Of a DNA stretch of 64,000 nt, positions 1-12,699 are shown in pieces. A program made the translations under genes and the position numbers. Where the stretch lies: the NCBI GenBank assembly GCA_963970005.1, contig CAXAMN010015002.1:934071-998070 (forward strand). The letters are read 5' to 3'. The notes under the pieces are model-generated. The model was not told the origin of the DNA and did no database searches. It saw only the letters and a list, made by a program, of their open reading frames with translations. Source of the stretch: Durusdinium trenchii (Eukaryota > Sar > Dinophyceae > Suessiales > Symbiodiniaceae). Within the stretch, counting starts at the first letter, position 1. Every line of letters begins with the position of its first letter.

Positions 1-36
1 AACAGGTACAGTACAGTATACATAAATTGTACTGTA

Positions 37-125
37 CCCATTTTCCGGGATACTTTGAGACTCCAGGTACTTGGAAGTAAATGATAGTACTGTACCTGGA
101 GTCTCAAAGTATCTCGGAAAATGGG
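37..125. repeat. Long hairpin (inverted repeat, 34-bp arms)
   Basis: The arms at 37-70 and 92-125 are reverse complements with one mismatch in 34 bases, separated by a 21-base loop. The left arm begins CCCATTTTCCGGGATACTTT and the right arm mirrors it. The flanks repeat short pieces of the stem (GTACTGTAC, CCAGGTA). It looks like a small fold-back or MITE-type element. No coding capacity is seen. Confidence 0.85.
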
Positions 126-1090
126 TCCAGGTAAATGGAACAATATATATATATTTATAGTAAACAAATATATTATATGTATTTTTGAAATAATTTGCGT
201 GGTTGAGCACAATGTTGACTTTATAGATGTCAACAAAACACGAGGTCTCGTGACCCAAAGAAACTGATGAATTACAAAAAGAGACATCGCATGAAATCAC
301 ATGATGGACTGCAAAAGGAATCTGAACCACCTCCCCAACCCCACAGGACCACCATCTCAACCCGAATGAGATTCTCCGATTCGAAGGCATTGGCACGGAT
401 CAAGTCCAACACTAAGGCTTCTTCCTTGGCCAAGGCCGAGCAAGGAGAATACCTGGATGGCTCCCACAATCACGAACGACAGCATCACTTGTAAAATTCT
501 AGACATCCATGACCAACCCTAGGCCCTAGATCCCAAGATGCACAGCACATCAAAGAGCCCTTCAACCTTATCACACGATCCATGCAAGGAAATATGACCT
601 ACATTGACCCCAAGGGGGCCATTTTCCACTTCCATGATGATTCCAGAGACTGAAATCTGTCTCTTCATTCTACTTTGGGTGCAATCTAGTGCATACACGC
701 CCATGCTCCAAACGGATCTCAAGTTATTTCTGGATCTATCCACCAATGATCGCGAATTGGTGTGGCTTTCAGGAAAGTGAAGAGTCGTGGTATGCGTATA
801 TATCCTCTGGGAACAGTCAATGCTGTCATTGTCCTCTTCCAATTGTCCTTTTGCTCAGGCTTTCGACAGCTAGGCAAACCCCAAATAAAGTGTATCTTGG
901 GGGAAGTATATAGGGTGCCTGCAGCTGTAGGCAACAAACATACGGTAGTCATCTGTAGTCTAATTCTTTCCGCATCTTTCTGTTTGACTATGGCGCCATA
1001 TGCATGGATAAATTCAACTGAGCAACAAAACCTTCACTATTGACTCTCCAAGACGTATTCATCTTCTTCTCTCCGAACGACTTGTCACAA
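126..1090. other. No supportable gene
   Basis: This stretch is AT-rich at the left, with an (AT)n tract at about 143-154. At 619-646 it holds a single arm resembling the centre-side arm of the fold-back family at 4589-4683 (ATTTTCCACTTCCATGATGA). Open frames exist on both strands at 267-494, but none shows homology or convincing splice borders. Confidence 0.5.
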
Positions 1091-1096
1091 CTACAG

Positions 1097-1199
1097 TCGT
1101 TCCGTGTGACCATGGCACAACCGTCCCGTCCCGTGCCGTCCACGGTGTGAACACGTCGTCCAGGCGCCAAGCGTTCCTTGATGAAGTGATAGCTCAAAG
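1097..1199 (+). CDS. Probable internal exon, unknown gene
   Basis: The frame is open between a plausible acceptor (pyrimidine-rich tract ending CTACAG at 1096) and a consensus donor, CAAAG|GTAAGC at 1199/1200. It would encode 33 residues, beginning VPCDHGTTVPSRAV and ending RRQAFLDEVIAQ, with two bases left over at each end. The product is not recognised and no homologous domain is visible. The opposite strand is also open here (988-1212), so the strand choice rests mainly on the GTAAGC donor. Confidence 0.35.
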
Positions 1200-2008
1200 G
1201 TAAGCCTTGCAAGCCTCAGGAAAACAATCGAAATCCATTTTCCGTGACCGGTTGGGTTCATGTCATACTTATAAGTTGACCTGGTTCTGGGTAAAATTCC
1301 AAAAGTTCTCCTGCCAGCAAACAACTGACCAACTGGGTAGAGCCCTCAGAACTCCTGGTTCAAACCACCATGTGGGAATTGAGCCAAAAAGAGTCCTGAG
1401 CGCGGTATAACCAATGAAACCATTTCTGGAGCATTGCTCTTTTCTTTGGCCGGGTGCGACCAGGGCAAAATGGGCAGTACATGGCCGTACGTATATGATA
1501 GTCTACACTGTGACTCACTAAAAAGACTTTATAGTCCATGGGCATGCCCATTCTTTCCACAGGTGAGTGCCAATCTTTTGAATATAATTAAGTGCCTGCA
1601 ATGTGGACTCTTGATTCATAAACCCCCATATGGAGACAATTCAAATGGCGGTTTTATTAATCAAACGTCGACATTAAATCTCCAGTCGCGTTTTGGCCTC
1701 TCCTACTAATTAGAACATGAGCTGGAAGGCCCCAAAGCAGTCCAAGTCCAAGGACGGCTGGACAAGGCAAGAGGTGATACAACAACATACAACATCACAG
1801 TCTTAGTATGCCTTGGTTACATGCTCTGTTTCAGGATAGTAGGCAGGTAAAAATATATTGTTCCACTGGATCAACAAAAAAAGAAAAGGAAATTGTATAA
1901 TCAGTGTTTTCTTTGTTGGTCACCGTTCGGTTCCTGGCACCATCGGTATCCTCTGCTCCTACAGTCTCGTGCTCCCAGAAAACAGGGCAGGCCAGCGTAG
2001 TCGCGCAG

Positions 2009-2112
2009 GCTGGCCCCGCGGTGCAAGAACTTTTGGAGCTCGCACAACATGAATTGAACATCGTGGAGCTCCTGAGGCAGGACGTGAGGGATCATCATGA
2101 GGAATTGGAAAG
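2009..2112 (+). CDS. Probable exon with helical, acidic product
   Basis: A GC-rich frame follows a CGCGCAG|GCT acceptor at 2008. It encodes a leucine- and glutamate-rich helix-like segment (AGPAVQELLELAQHELNIVE, then LLRQDVRDHHEELE). It could be a later exon of the gene that includes 1097-1199, but the phase does not match directly, so at least one exon would lie between. The right boundary is uncertain (possible GA donor near 2113). Function is not recognised. Confidence 0.3.
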
Positions 2113-2956
2113 GACATGTGACAAACAGAAAGGACAGGAAGGCAAGGAGAGGTAGAACGAAGGGGTATACATAATCATGAACCTCAACATGAATGCAGTG
2201 CAGCGCAACCGCAAGGCCGCCAAATCATGGGAATGACGAGAAAGAAATCGCGTGTTTGCTCATGGGAAAAATGACACTGATTAACTAATTAAGGTGTGCC
2301 ATCCATACACGCTTTCCTGGTTGTTATTTGGCTAGTATCATTGCTCGCATCTGGCCTGATATTGAATTTGGGAGAACCCTGGAGCTTCGCAGAAGTGAGG
2401 TGGTCGAATTTTTGAGTAGCACCACTGCTTGTAGAAAAGGCGTGGCCAATGGATGCCAATGGAGGGTACATTTTGAGCTAGCAGGAGACTAGGTGATGCC
2501 GTCGCCAGCTGTTCGCGTTCGCATTGCCAACGATGTCCAGCATCAGAGTTGGGATCATCAAAGTTATTTTCTTCCTGCTTAGATGGACCCATGGATCATG
2601 TGTGTCCGTATTGTATCTGTATATTGTATCATACTGTATACACCCTTCCAAAAAGGTGGGGTATGGGACGACCCGAAATTGGAGGTGTCAAGTCATCTCA
2701 CTGCATCTCATGATCCCAAGTTCTCTCTGCGCTCCTTCCAATACCCACAAGGGTTTCAACCTTCCGCCCTTGAGGCGGACGCGTGAAACGATCCGTTTCT
2801 CCGATTTGTCCGAGTGTCCAACTCGGTGGGATCAAAGTGCCACAAGTGGTTCTGCGCCAGGATTTTCCGCATCAACGGCACCGCCTCCTGCCCACCAAGA
2901 TACCAGGTGGGAGGAGTTTTCTAGTGCCCACACCAGCGACCAACACGGAGGAAGAA

Positions 2957-3034
2957 TGTGAGGGAAGGTGAAGGAAGGTGAAGGTGAGGGAAGTGAAGGG
3001 AAGGTGAAGGAGAAGATGGCGAGGGAAGGTGAAG
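2957..3034. repeat. Purine-rich degenerate tandem repeat
   Basis: Units close to GGTGAAGGAA and GGTGAGGGAA recur about eight times with slips in spacing. The opposite strand reads as a Ser/Pro/Phe-rich frame, which is best explained as a by-product of the repeat. Confidence 0.7.
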
Positions 3035-4198
3035 GCGCTTGTCCTCGGACGTTTGAAGCGCAGAACAATCAGTTGGAAGAAATGCCCTGAGGTTAAAGTT
3101 ACCAAGACACGTGTTGGGGTATCTTCTTCACAAACAGTTTTTGAACAAACTGCTGTCCAACTGACTGGTGAGCAGCTGCGGGCAAAACCAAAAAAGCTAG
3201 GCAAACATTGCTTTGACCATATTTGACCCTTCCACACGTCACACCAGCCAAAGCAAATGTTACATTTAAGATATGCCTACACAAAATATTAAAACCCAAC
3301 TCATTGGTGGTGTCGGCGGCATTGTTTGAGGCTCCTTCGGGGAGACTTTGCCCCTTCCATAGACCAAGCGCAGTCCTTCCTAAGATGGCCACAGAGTGAG
3401 ATGACACAGCCCTGCACTTGTCATTCCCCTTCATTTCTCTCCCCTTTTAGCGGCATAATAGTTTTTGGAATGTGATGTTTCAATCAACTTCCCTGGTGTT
3501 GACATGGAAGGTGTTGACATGGATGGTGCAAGGTAGCAGTTTTGGAGTGAGTAGGCCGAACCTATCTGAACCCTTTGCACAATTGCATGTTGTTTTTTTT
3601 TATCAAATCTCCACATGTCTCATGCTTCAAACATTCCAGAAACTGGATGCTCCACACGCCTGGGATCTCGGGGATCCCGGAAGATGTGTCAACTCCAGCA
3701 TCTTCCAGCCCCCCCTTCTTGGTGAAAAGAAGAACTCCCAGAATCCGCACCAAACGACAGAATCCAGCATGAACCCTTGAAGAAACACCCCAAACCATGG
3801 AACCTAAACCAACAAAACACGCTAAAACATACTAAAACATCCTCCCATCTGTTTCTCCCTGCAGCTGATCACCGGAGCTGGTTCAAAAGAGCGAGCTTCG
3901 ATGGCTCCAGGGCCAGCGGGAGAGTAGGTGTAACGATCCTGCACCTGGGTTCACTTTCGGCTCGTATCGGTCACCCCTTTGGACGGTGCATGATGTGAAT
4001 GAACTGTTTTTTTTGGTTAATAGGTTGTCTGCATTCATTTCCGGAGGTGGAACTGGAAAACAAATGAGAACAACATCCTCCAATCTGGAAACAAAGGGAT
4101 CGAGTATGATCGAGTGTGTCAGTGTCCGACGGCGACGCTCCATGATTCAATGGTAGTAGTCTTTTGGGCCAAACATACATCGATCAGGGAAAGGCATT
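3035..4198. other. No supportable gene
   Basis: Open frames here are short, occur on both strands and lack homology. Small direct repeats (GTGTTGACATGGA twice near 3500-3530) are present. Nothing else was recognised. Confidence 0.45.
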
Positions 4199-4322
4199 TG
4201 GCCTAGGGTTCCAGTCGTACCTTCTGAGAATGTGTTTGGGGTGGGTTCAGAGGGTCCAGTCATACCTTCTGAGGAAGTACTTGGAGCATTTTGGAGCCCT
4301 AGGGCCCTAGGGTTGGCCATAC
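4199..4322. repeat. Dispersed repeat copy (GGGTCCAGTC / CCTTCTGAG family)
   Basis: Two internal copies of CCAGTC(G/A)TACCTTCTGAG are flanked by CCTAGGG blocks. A closely similar arrangement occurs at 51068-51143. Weaker relatives lie near 5622-5723 (GGCGCCAGGAGGGTCC) and 6041-6151 (CCTAGGGCTCC ... GGATCCCTA). Confidence 0.6.
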
Positions 4323-4470
4323 CTCGCCCCTGCCGCCATGACGGTGTCTCTCTGAAGGAGCCACACAGCCGACAGACCATGTGTTGGCTCATTGATGTCA
4401 GAAGAGCTCCAAATGATCGAAGCTTGTGTAGAGACCTCAGACCTCCACGAGCAGACCGGTGGTTTAGATG

Positions 4471-4488
4471 TATATATATATATATATA
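4471..4488. repeat. (TA)9 microsatellite
   Basis: An uninterrupted TA run, one of many in the window. Others lie near 18668, 21369, 22709, 24222, 30320, 33565 and 43765. Confidence 0.9.
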
Positions 4489-4588
4489 GATAAATGCAAG
4501 GCTAAGGCCAGGCTGATGCAAGATCAGCGCATTCGGCAAAGCCCATCTGATCATGCGAGAAAAAGAGACGGCCGTTTTGTACATACAC

Positions 4589-4683
4589 TCCCTGAAACAA
4601 TCATGGGAGTGGAAACTGGCCTCTTGGAAGACTGTTTTCCTCTACAAACCGGTGGTTTTCCACTTCCATGATTGTTTCAGGGA
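4589..4683. repeat. Fold-back element, copy 1 (conserved centre)
   Basis: The arms at 4589-4615 and 4657-4683 pair over 27 bases with one mismatch (TCCCTGAAACAATCATGG at the outer end). The centre reads GGAAGACTGTTTTCC followed by TCTACAAACCGGTGGTTTTC. The same centre is found at 21985-22084 and, degenerated, near 53263-53355, while the outer stems differ. Confidence 0.8.
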
Positions 4684-4887
4684 GGGTCACCAAAGCGCAG
4701 TGTTCATGCAATTATACGATCAATCCCGGATCCGCATATACTCCAAGAGGGTGAAGGAGAATTGCTTGAGGCTTGGAGGGTGCGGAACCGAGCCTGGAGA
4801 AGGTGGATCCATGGATCCTCCGATCCAGATCCGATCTGACCAGCTGCTGCGGCTCGTGCCTGCAGCGGCTTCGGCCAAGGGGCACAG

Positions 4888-5000
4888 GCACGGCCGCCCT
4901 CGAAGACTGGGGTGTCGAGGAGGTCTTGCACCAGCTCTTTGGCGAAGAAACCTCTCTTTGGAGAAGACTGGGGCGTTTGGTTTCTGCGTTGGATGATTGA
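4888..5000 (+). CDS. Probable 3' terminal exon, unknown gene
   Basis: An AG|GC acceptor (GGCACAG|GCACGG) is followed by 36 codons and a TGA. The peptide runs TAALEDWGVEEVLHQLFG, then EETSLWRRLGRLVSALDD. It is amphipathic and looks like a C-terminal helix. No family is recognised. Upstream frames stay open in more than one phase, so no upstream exon is assigned. Confidence 0.33.
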
Positions 5001-8000
5001 CATGCAGGGCCCGCAGGGACAGAGAGGGAAAGAGCAATCGAGTCTCAGTGTCTGCACCACTAGTAGAACAGCACCCCATGTCCCCCATGGGCCCATAGTG
5101 TTGCCAACACAGCCAATGAGGCGGCTGAACTGCAGGGCATCAATTCCCAAACCACAGTGGATTTCATCCAAATGACGAAGGCTTTTTCGCCATATAGCCA
5201 TCAAGAACCTGATCCCAAAGAAAATCCGGAACAAAGAAAATCCGGACCAATATGGCCTACATGACAGGTGGTTTTGGCTGGTCAATGTAGGTCACTATGT
5301 CTCATCGTCTTTCCAAGCACATGGATCGTCCGGGGATTTTCATTGAGTCATATAAAGGCATATAAAGGCCAATTCTTTTGAGGTACAGTAGGTCAATCTT
5401 CCGACCTTACCAGGTAGGTCAAAGCATCCATGAATTGAGCTTCCCAGGGATGGATTGAGCTACCCAGGTAAGCCAATCAGTGGATGCACTGGGATCTATG
5501 GCGCCACACGAGTTCGCCGGCACTCGCCATCCGCCTGGCACTCGCCGGCCATCGTCCCAGGCTCCGAAGAACGGCAGCTCCGCCAAGATATCACCTGAAG
5601 CCATCCGCCCTAAACGCTAGACTAGACCCTCTGAGAAGGTGATTGGATAATATTGGAGACACTTTTCTCTAGGCGCCAGGAGGGTCCGAACACCGAAGGA
5701 GCTACTTGGATACCTAGGGAAGCAAAACACAAATGTGTGCACTCAGCAAGTTCCCAGCAGAACCTGCAGAACCTTGATGTTTTGTAAAATCCCATGTTTG
5801 TGTCCCCTGATTTTTCTTGTTTCGCTTCAAAAGGTCGGGTGGTCCAGATCGTGTTTCCCTCACAAAATGTTGTTCTGTCCGGAAGCTGAGCAAAGCTGTG
5901 GAGCGCACTGTGGGGTGCGCCGTTATTGCGCAGAAAAAAGCACACCAATGCCCAGGTCACACACTGGCTGCATGAAGGTTTGCCCACATCTGGGCAAAGC
6001 GCTCGCCACCACGCGATAGCACTCCTGCGCAAAAATGCAAGGGCCCCCTAGGGCTCCAACCACATCCCAAAAGAAGGTGGTTGGGGCATGTTGGGTGTTG
6101 TATCTACCTTGTGAGGATGTGATTGGATCCCTAAGCGCCCTAAGGGGTAACCACTCAAGCTGGATTTGGAAGCGACGCTGTGAAAGTACACATGATATGC
6201 ATGACTCTGACCGCATGCTTCAGTATGTTGTGGCTCATCTGAGACAGTGAGAACCACACACCCTAAAAGCTGGCCAGAGCTTGGAGTCCAAAGCTCAAGT
6301 CTCAAGTCTCACATCCTTCGTACTACGTTACTACGGAACACCCCAGATAAAGGAACACGAGCTTTGGACTCGAGAACCCGAGAAACCCATTAGAAAGGAA
6401 CACGTGAGACGAACACCGATGCAACTCCATGGGTCCCATGGGCAGCCCGGGCCGGTTCGAACGGTTGACCCCGGTGTTCGCTTCGGAGCCGGGCCTGCCA
6501 TAGCCGGTCGATCAACCGGAACTTGCCCACCTCGGTGTGTCACATGTGTTTCGACCCTCCGCATCCGAAACATGGCCTGTACGTATCTCTGGAATTCGCA
6601 CATGCCACACTCCTGCAGACTCCTGCAGGCCTTTCACTTCGGTCTCTCGATGAATTGGACGTCCACCTCTCTGAAGACCAGTCGATGAATCGGACGACCC
6701 AAGGCTTGGTGGCCGGGCCAAGGTTTGGAAGGTGATGTCAGGCTCTGACCAAGGCACTGCTTTGGGACCTGGAGCGGAGCGGAGCTGTGGCCATGGCCAA
6801 CCATTGTAACCATGAAGGTTTCAGAGGCTTTAGAGGCTGAGGGGTCGACTGCTTACACTCCAACGGAACCGAAGAGGACCTCACACTCCACCGAAAAGAA
6901 TCCATAAGAAGTGCTTCCAACGGAAAGGAAGTGACCCTCCGAAAGCCTTTCCCAAAATGATCAACAAGAGTCATCTGGCTACCCCGCTGTCCCTTGCCGC
7001 ACGTCCTCTTCTTTCACTGGCTAAAAATGAGTTTATCAAGGTTGCCATGTCAAAGCAGGCTTACTGCTCTCAAGTATCATCAAGTATCATTCTTCTCCAC
7101 TCGCCATCCCCAACATGTCTGTCTGATACTTGACATGACACCATTAGGAGCACCAGGGGACATGTACACAGGTATAACTCCTCGCACATTCGTTTGGATC
7201 TCTAAGGACTTGAGATGAATCCACTACATTCCACGTAGCTATCTCTATGCATGGAGACGACTTCTCTACCGTGCTCACTTGCTCTGTTACAACTCCATAC
7301 AACTCCCCATGTGACAGGGAGGGCTGGCTGTGTTTTTTTCATGGCTCAACTCTCCAGCTTGTTCCGCAGCTTCCAAAGCAAACCCACGATTTAGTCTGCA
7401 TGCGCTGTTTTTGTATGACCGCGCACGCGGTAAAAGCTTACCCCCTCTTAAACCTCCAAGTGGAGTGCTTTGTGATGTGCTGTGCATCTTTGTGCCAGGT
7501 TTCGTCGCTCGGAGGTGCAAGTGATTGGGAACAAGCAACTGAGGGGACCATCGGTCAACTGGAAGCATGTCCGGGTTGCCACTGCAGATCCGATCTGACC
7601 CGCCACCGCGCTAAACCCCACACACCGTCATCCACGTCATCAGCTGTGGACAGGCCTTGGTTATGCAGTACTTTTCTTAAGGAGTCTCCATCTGCCTTTG
7701 GATGGGCCAACTCCGTTCGAAGGGTTCCCGGTCCTCGCAAGGGTGTGAAACCGGTCCCGGTGGTCTCGGGAAGTCTCGGCGTCCGGAACGAAGAATCCTT
7801 ATGTGAAAGTGGTGGACTCCGGACTCTACACCCAAGCACTCCATGAAAGTGGCAAAAGGATGTAAAAGGGGTTTAAGTATAGATGTTTTTGGAAACACAA
7901 GGCCCTCAAACATGGATGTCTAAACTCCACTTGTCTGAATTGCTACGGAATTGTTACTGAAAAAAAGTGTGGAGTCAGACTCAGGTCACAAATCTAAGGG

Positions 8001-8600
8001 CGACCCAAAAAGGGTCTATTTCAAAAAAGTGAACGCTAATTTTCAGATGTGCCAACCTGAGAGTCTGAGAGCAAAAACAGCTGGTAAACATGGTAAACTT
8101 ATTCTAAAGTTCGCTTGTGGCTTTATGTGGCTTCCTTATGGTCAACACTACATGGTGTCCCGCAAATGCTTGCCTTGTTCTCTATAAACCATTACTTAAG
8201 CTTCTTTGGCCTTCAGGACGGATCCGATATGGTCAAGTCTGCTCGCTCGAAAAAGAACCCTCCCGAGCGTGCAGGTGCAGGTCACAGCCAAAGTGGGTGC
8301 TCGAAGCAAGCGCGAACCACTGAGAACACAAACCAAGCATTGTCTGAACCTTGCGCCATAAGAACCAGCTATAGTCTAATAGTAAACAGGTATATATCAT
8401 AACCATGCAAACACAACGGTGCACAGCATTCCAAGTCAATGGTCCCTTTCAGTTCACCTGAAAATCTTCACTGAAACGAGCCACAAAAAGGTGCCAAGGA
8501 GAGATGCCAAAGGTAGCCAGTTCAACTTACTTTTGGTTTGTAGGCTTGTCCAACATGTTTCTTGGTGTTCAACACACACAAACACAAATACACACACCCG
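5001..8600. other. Mostly noncoding or unassigned
   Basis: This stretch contains degenerate copies of the dispersed repeat family near 5622-5723 and 6041-6151. Several GC-rich pockets (about 5490-5600, 6420-6530, 7550-7840) have both strands open. None has a homologous domain or a unique pair of splice borders, so none is called. The 16-mer CAGATCCGATCTGACC at 7585-7600 also occurs at 4826-4841. Confidence 0.4.
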
Positions 8601-8639
8601 CAACACATTAAAACAAAACAAACCAGAAACAACGGGTCA

Positions 8640-8820
8640 CGTGTTCCTTTTCGGTCCCTCCCAACCTGTTCCGATTCCGCGCCGCCGGGATCCGTCCTTT
8701 GTAGGCATCCGTGAACAATTCTTCAATCCGCTTCTCACCTCGTAGGTGAACGAACAAACAGGCCGCTTTCTCCGATTTCTTCTTTGGGAAGCCGTGTTCC
8801 ATTTGGTTCGGAGTGGGCAT
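8640..8820 (-). CDS. Exon-like segment, unknown
   Basis: The minus strand is open for about 60 codons, with charged, protein-like composition (PKKKSEKAACLFVHLRGEKR, then IEELFTDAYKG). A consensus donor GAG|GTGAGA lies inside it, so the true exon may be shorter and may use the neighbouring frame. It lies 5' to 3' towards lower coordinates, like the gene at 9.7-12.7 kb. No domain is recognised. Confidence 0.22.
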
Positions 8821-9673
8821 GAACGGGCTGCTTGGTGGCTGTTACAGGGTGCTGCGATAGAGGCTCCCGTTTTCTCGTGAAGACCTCCTAAAGCCACTGC
8901 GTCAATGGAACAGTGGAGCAAAAAGCTGCTGGGTTCAGGTCGAAGTTTTCAGCATCACGACATGAAACCCGGCACTGAAACGCTGTCGGCAACTTTGATC
9001 AAATGTTGGTGGTGCAAAGAGATTGATAGATTCATTGCCCGGTGGTCATTAAAGGGTATCATGGAGGTGTGGAATTGCAAGTCGTACCCATCGAAGTGTC
9101 TGATCAAACTGTTTATTGATGTCTGTCTTACTAATCACGGTGTCTGCACTCACCATGCATCTGGCCTCAGAGCGAACCCATATCCCAGCTTGCGAATAAA
9201 GCAGGACTTAATCCAGGCACCATAAACATGGCTCCAGGGAAAGTCCAAAAATGGTCTCGATCGAGCAGAACAACAAACACCAAACACACCATGGTCACTC
9301 TGAATCTATGCCAGGGTGCCTACGGGGGCCCTATAAGGGGTTTGTAGCCAGCTCTCATACCACCGTTGAACTCACCCAGGTGCGCATTCTTGGTAAGACC
9401 CTTGCCCCCAAAGACAAGCAATTTCAGTTACCAACCTTCCTTGGGGACCTTGGTGACAAAGGCCAACAAAGAAGGAGCTGGCGCAGTGGACAAGAGCAAT
9501 TGACATTTGGAACAAGTAGTAAAAGATCCTGGTCCTCACTTCTCTATAAAGCAACAATGAAAGAGAAGCAAAAACAAATCTGATGCAGATTCCCTGGACA
9601 GAGATACAACATGACCTTTTGTTTTACACACACAGCTTCACCCTTAAAGAAATACCGGTAATGCATTCATTTG

Positions 9674-12600
9674 CTACTCCGATCGCCACTTCTGCAGGGC
9701 ACGGAAGGCTTTGGATACGACCTCCTCGATTTTCCTCGCCAGCGTGCGAGAGGCCAGGTTGGTCGTCTTTAAAGCCTTAAGGTCTTTGATTCACCCAGCA
9801 GGACGTTCATTGTGTTGGATTGATCGGCCCCAGAAGCACGGAAGACCGATGTTCATGCTGGTGCAGTTCTTTCTCCACCAGTTAGTTCCTAAGACCAAAC
9901 ACGCCGCCGAGGTTGTCGCCAAAGTATCTTGATATCGCACTATCCATCAAGATTCACTTCCACATCAAAATAGTCAGTCACTCGAAGGCTACCATTCCAA
10001 ATGATGTTTTCTTGTAAATGCAATTCAATGCGTTTTCTTAACAGCTCTCCTGATGGTTCTCCAGTTCTCCAATACCCCTAAGAATCTTGGGGGGTCTTGC
10101 TAGCCACTTTATAGTTGTAAAGTGTGCAGCCTGGCCACCTCAAGGATATAAATCCATATGAAATGACAAGGCCTGTCTGCCCGGGCCCCTGGGCTGAAAA
10201 TAACCTATAGTTCACTACAGTGCTCACGCTGCCTGAGCTCAGAAATACATGCTGTATCACCTTGTGCACCACCAAAAATACACATGACCGTCATGAAAGT
10301 ATGGCCCTATCATTCTGGTGTAACCCGTTTTCGCTAGGCCTCATCGGAACCCACGCCAGCCGGTTCCATATCAACACGTTTTCGCTAAACGACCAAATCA
10401 CGTCTTTGACCATAAGAACCTTTCTGTTGGGGATTCGACCCCCAGAGGCTATCATTTGGGGCTTATTCACAGGGTATGTTCTTCAAGAGTTAGGCTTCTG
10501 TTTTGTGCAGATTCTAATTCAGGTTTGTCTCTTCTCAACCAAGAGTCCCTGCTAGATCCAAGAGAATGGGAGATGGGCAGGTCGAGCATTTACAATGAAA
10601 ACACCTTGTTGCCTTCAAGAGCCTCGGCATCGCGGACAGTTTTTGCTGCCACCCCACGAAAACCGTCGGGCAGAACGGCTGTCCTTTTCTCCTTCTCACC
10701 CCAGCCGGATAAGAAGCCGACCTCGCCTTGGTTCAAAGACCCCGGCCATGGCAGCATTCCTAGACTTGGGCCACGTAGTACGAAGCCTCCTAACATCCAC
10801 TCAGTATAGTTATACCTGGCAAACAAAATCATGATGTTGCAGAATAGTATGGTAAGTGAGTTGTTGACCCACTCACAGCCGCCCATAAAGCCCACAAGAA
10901 CCAGCCGTCAAGTATATCTGCTGCTTTCAGAGGTTCCCCGAGTCGGAGGGTGTTTTCCTTTACGCCAAAAGGTTGAAGCAATCATCGCCACTCTTGACAT
11001 TTGTTGGCACTAACATGGAAAGTGGATAACCACCTGTTTGTAGATCGAAGTGGTTAAGGGTAGCCGGTAGCCACTGTGTTTGCCAAAGTTTCATTGTCAT
11101 GGTTATTGACATGCTTTGTTGATCTTGGACGGTTTGAGTGGCACATGATGGTTGACGATCTTCGCGCGCTCTTTCTTCAAAGTGTCGGAGGGAGCTTGTG
11201 GATTTTCAACAGCAGGAAACAATGTCAAGGGGTAATTACCTGGAGCAGGTTTCTTGGTCTCAAATTTGGTCACCTTTCGGCTGCGAGAATATGGCTTCCG
11301 ATCTGAGGTTATTCCATGTTATTGCTACAGTAACAGTCGAATTTGACTGCATTTGGCCCTAAAGACTTGCTTTCAAGCGCCGGCATCTACACCGATGCTG
11401 CACGTAGAAGGGAATTTTGAGTGATGGCTTTGAGCTTGAGCTAATGATGCTAATGGAGTACTTGTATATTTTCTGTGATGCCGCTGCCTTAAAAGTGTCA
11501 AAGGTTATCGGGTATCGGAGTAGTGAGATGTGTCATACTGTAAGTTTCAAGTTAAAACGAGCTGTTCGCTGGCTATGGTGGTGAACAGCCCAGTCTTCTG
11601 TTTGCCTCGCTATAAGTGTCTGTGCCCTGTGTGCAAAGGTCAGTGTCGCCCGTTGGGATCCCAACAATGGGATCTCTGACGTTTTCAGTCGACGATGATC
11701 TAGTGCGATCTCATGCTTTTCTCATGTTGCTGCAACAATGTTATACTTATAGTAATTTTGAATCATAATTTAATTGGGGTACCCGGTCAACCAGTGCAAG
11801 TGGCGGGGCCGCCGCGTTCGGCCATGTGGTTGAGGAAAATCGTCCAAGGAACCATTCAATTCTACGATGCATTCAGACCGTGTTGTAAGAATTCCCGGTA
11901 CCTTTCATGGACCCCTCCAGAAAAAGCGATGCACGCCCCCTGCGGCCTGAAAAACCCGCTCCCATAAGCCCATGCCGGGCCACTGGCGAACAAAGCTGTG
12001 CCTCCAATGAAGCGCCAAACCGCAAAGTTCAAGACAATGAGTTCCTTGAGGCGTTTCCTCTCCTGCACGCGCCGTGGAGTGCCTTTTTTCCGACTGCATG
12101 CTCCACAAATATGTTTTTTTTTAAACAAGAACTCCGAAGACAAACCCAGGACCCCGTGATTGGAAAAGGGAGGAGGAAGAAGCAAACAAAGTAAAAGGGC
12201 ACCATGTTCCTACAGTGATGTCCATGCTGCAATGATGATGGACATGCCATCGTTTATTTGGCATTTCATTACCAGCACGCAACCCTCGTTCAACACACCC
12301 AGAATGAACCAAGAATGGCATGTTGTCATATATAAACACTATAGTAACTGTATGTCACCCTCTCATCCACCCAATTTCAGGAAAACAACCACTGACATCT
12401 CCCCGTTCACTTCCAAATTCTCACGTCCTTCGCCTGAATGACTTTCACCGTTGCGAACCCGAACCGCTTTCTGTGTTCCGCAGAATTCCTCCACGTGGAG
12501 GAACCGCATCCAAACTTCACCTTCCAAGCCCAAGGATCGGAAGGATCTTCTTAATTGATCTTACAATTGGAGGTAATTATGTGGATCGTGGTCACATCTG

Positions 12601-12683
12601 ACCTCATCCAACCGCTTCTCGCAGTCCTGATCGTTTTGGCACAGCTTCCAGCGCTGCTCAGCTGCACAGAAGCGGTGTAAACC
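9674..12683 (-). CDS. Multi-exon gene fragment with hydrophobic segment, unknown function
   Basis: Two exons join in phase. The exon 12603-12683 (CACACAG|GGT to GATGAG|GTCAGA) gives 27 codons, GLHRFCAAEQRWKLCQNDQD then CEKRLDE. The exon 11902-12062 (GTGCAG|GAG to GAAAG|GTACCG) begins ERKRLKELIVLNFAVWRFIG and continues into an alanine/glycine-rich hydrophobic stretch, possibly one membrane segment. A third exon-like frame ends at 10605 with AACAAG|GTGTTT (PDGFRGVAAKTVRDAEALEG before the donor). It would splice in phase 0 to a terminal exon 9674-9775 (TTAAG|GCT, 33 codons ending RALQKWRSE, then TAG). The left border of the third exon and the 5' end of the gene are not resolved. The family is not recognised. 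Confidence is moderate for the first junction and lower for the rest. Confidence 0.42.
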
Positions 12684-12699
12684 CTGTGTGGTGCCTGGG

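Noticed and set aside
2832..3237. Ser/Pro/Phe-rich minus-strand protein
   Set aside because: Translation of the purine-rich tandem repeat at 2957-3034.
4553..4996. 147-codon plus-strand frame over the hairpin
   Set aside because: Its first half is the fold-back element, and related peptides appear wherever the element occurs.
7247..7846. 199-codon plus-strand frame as a gene
   Set aside because: The minus strand is equally open, with equally protein-like sequence; no domain or unique splice borders.
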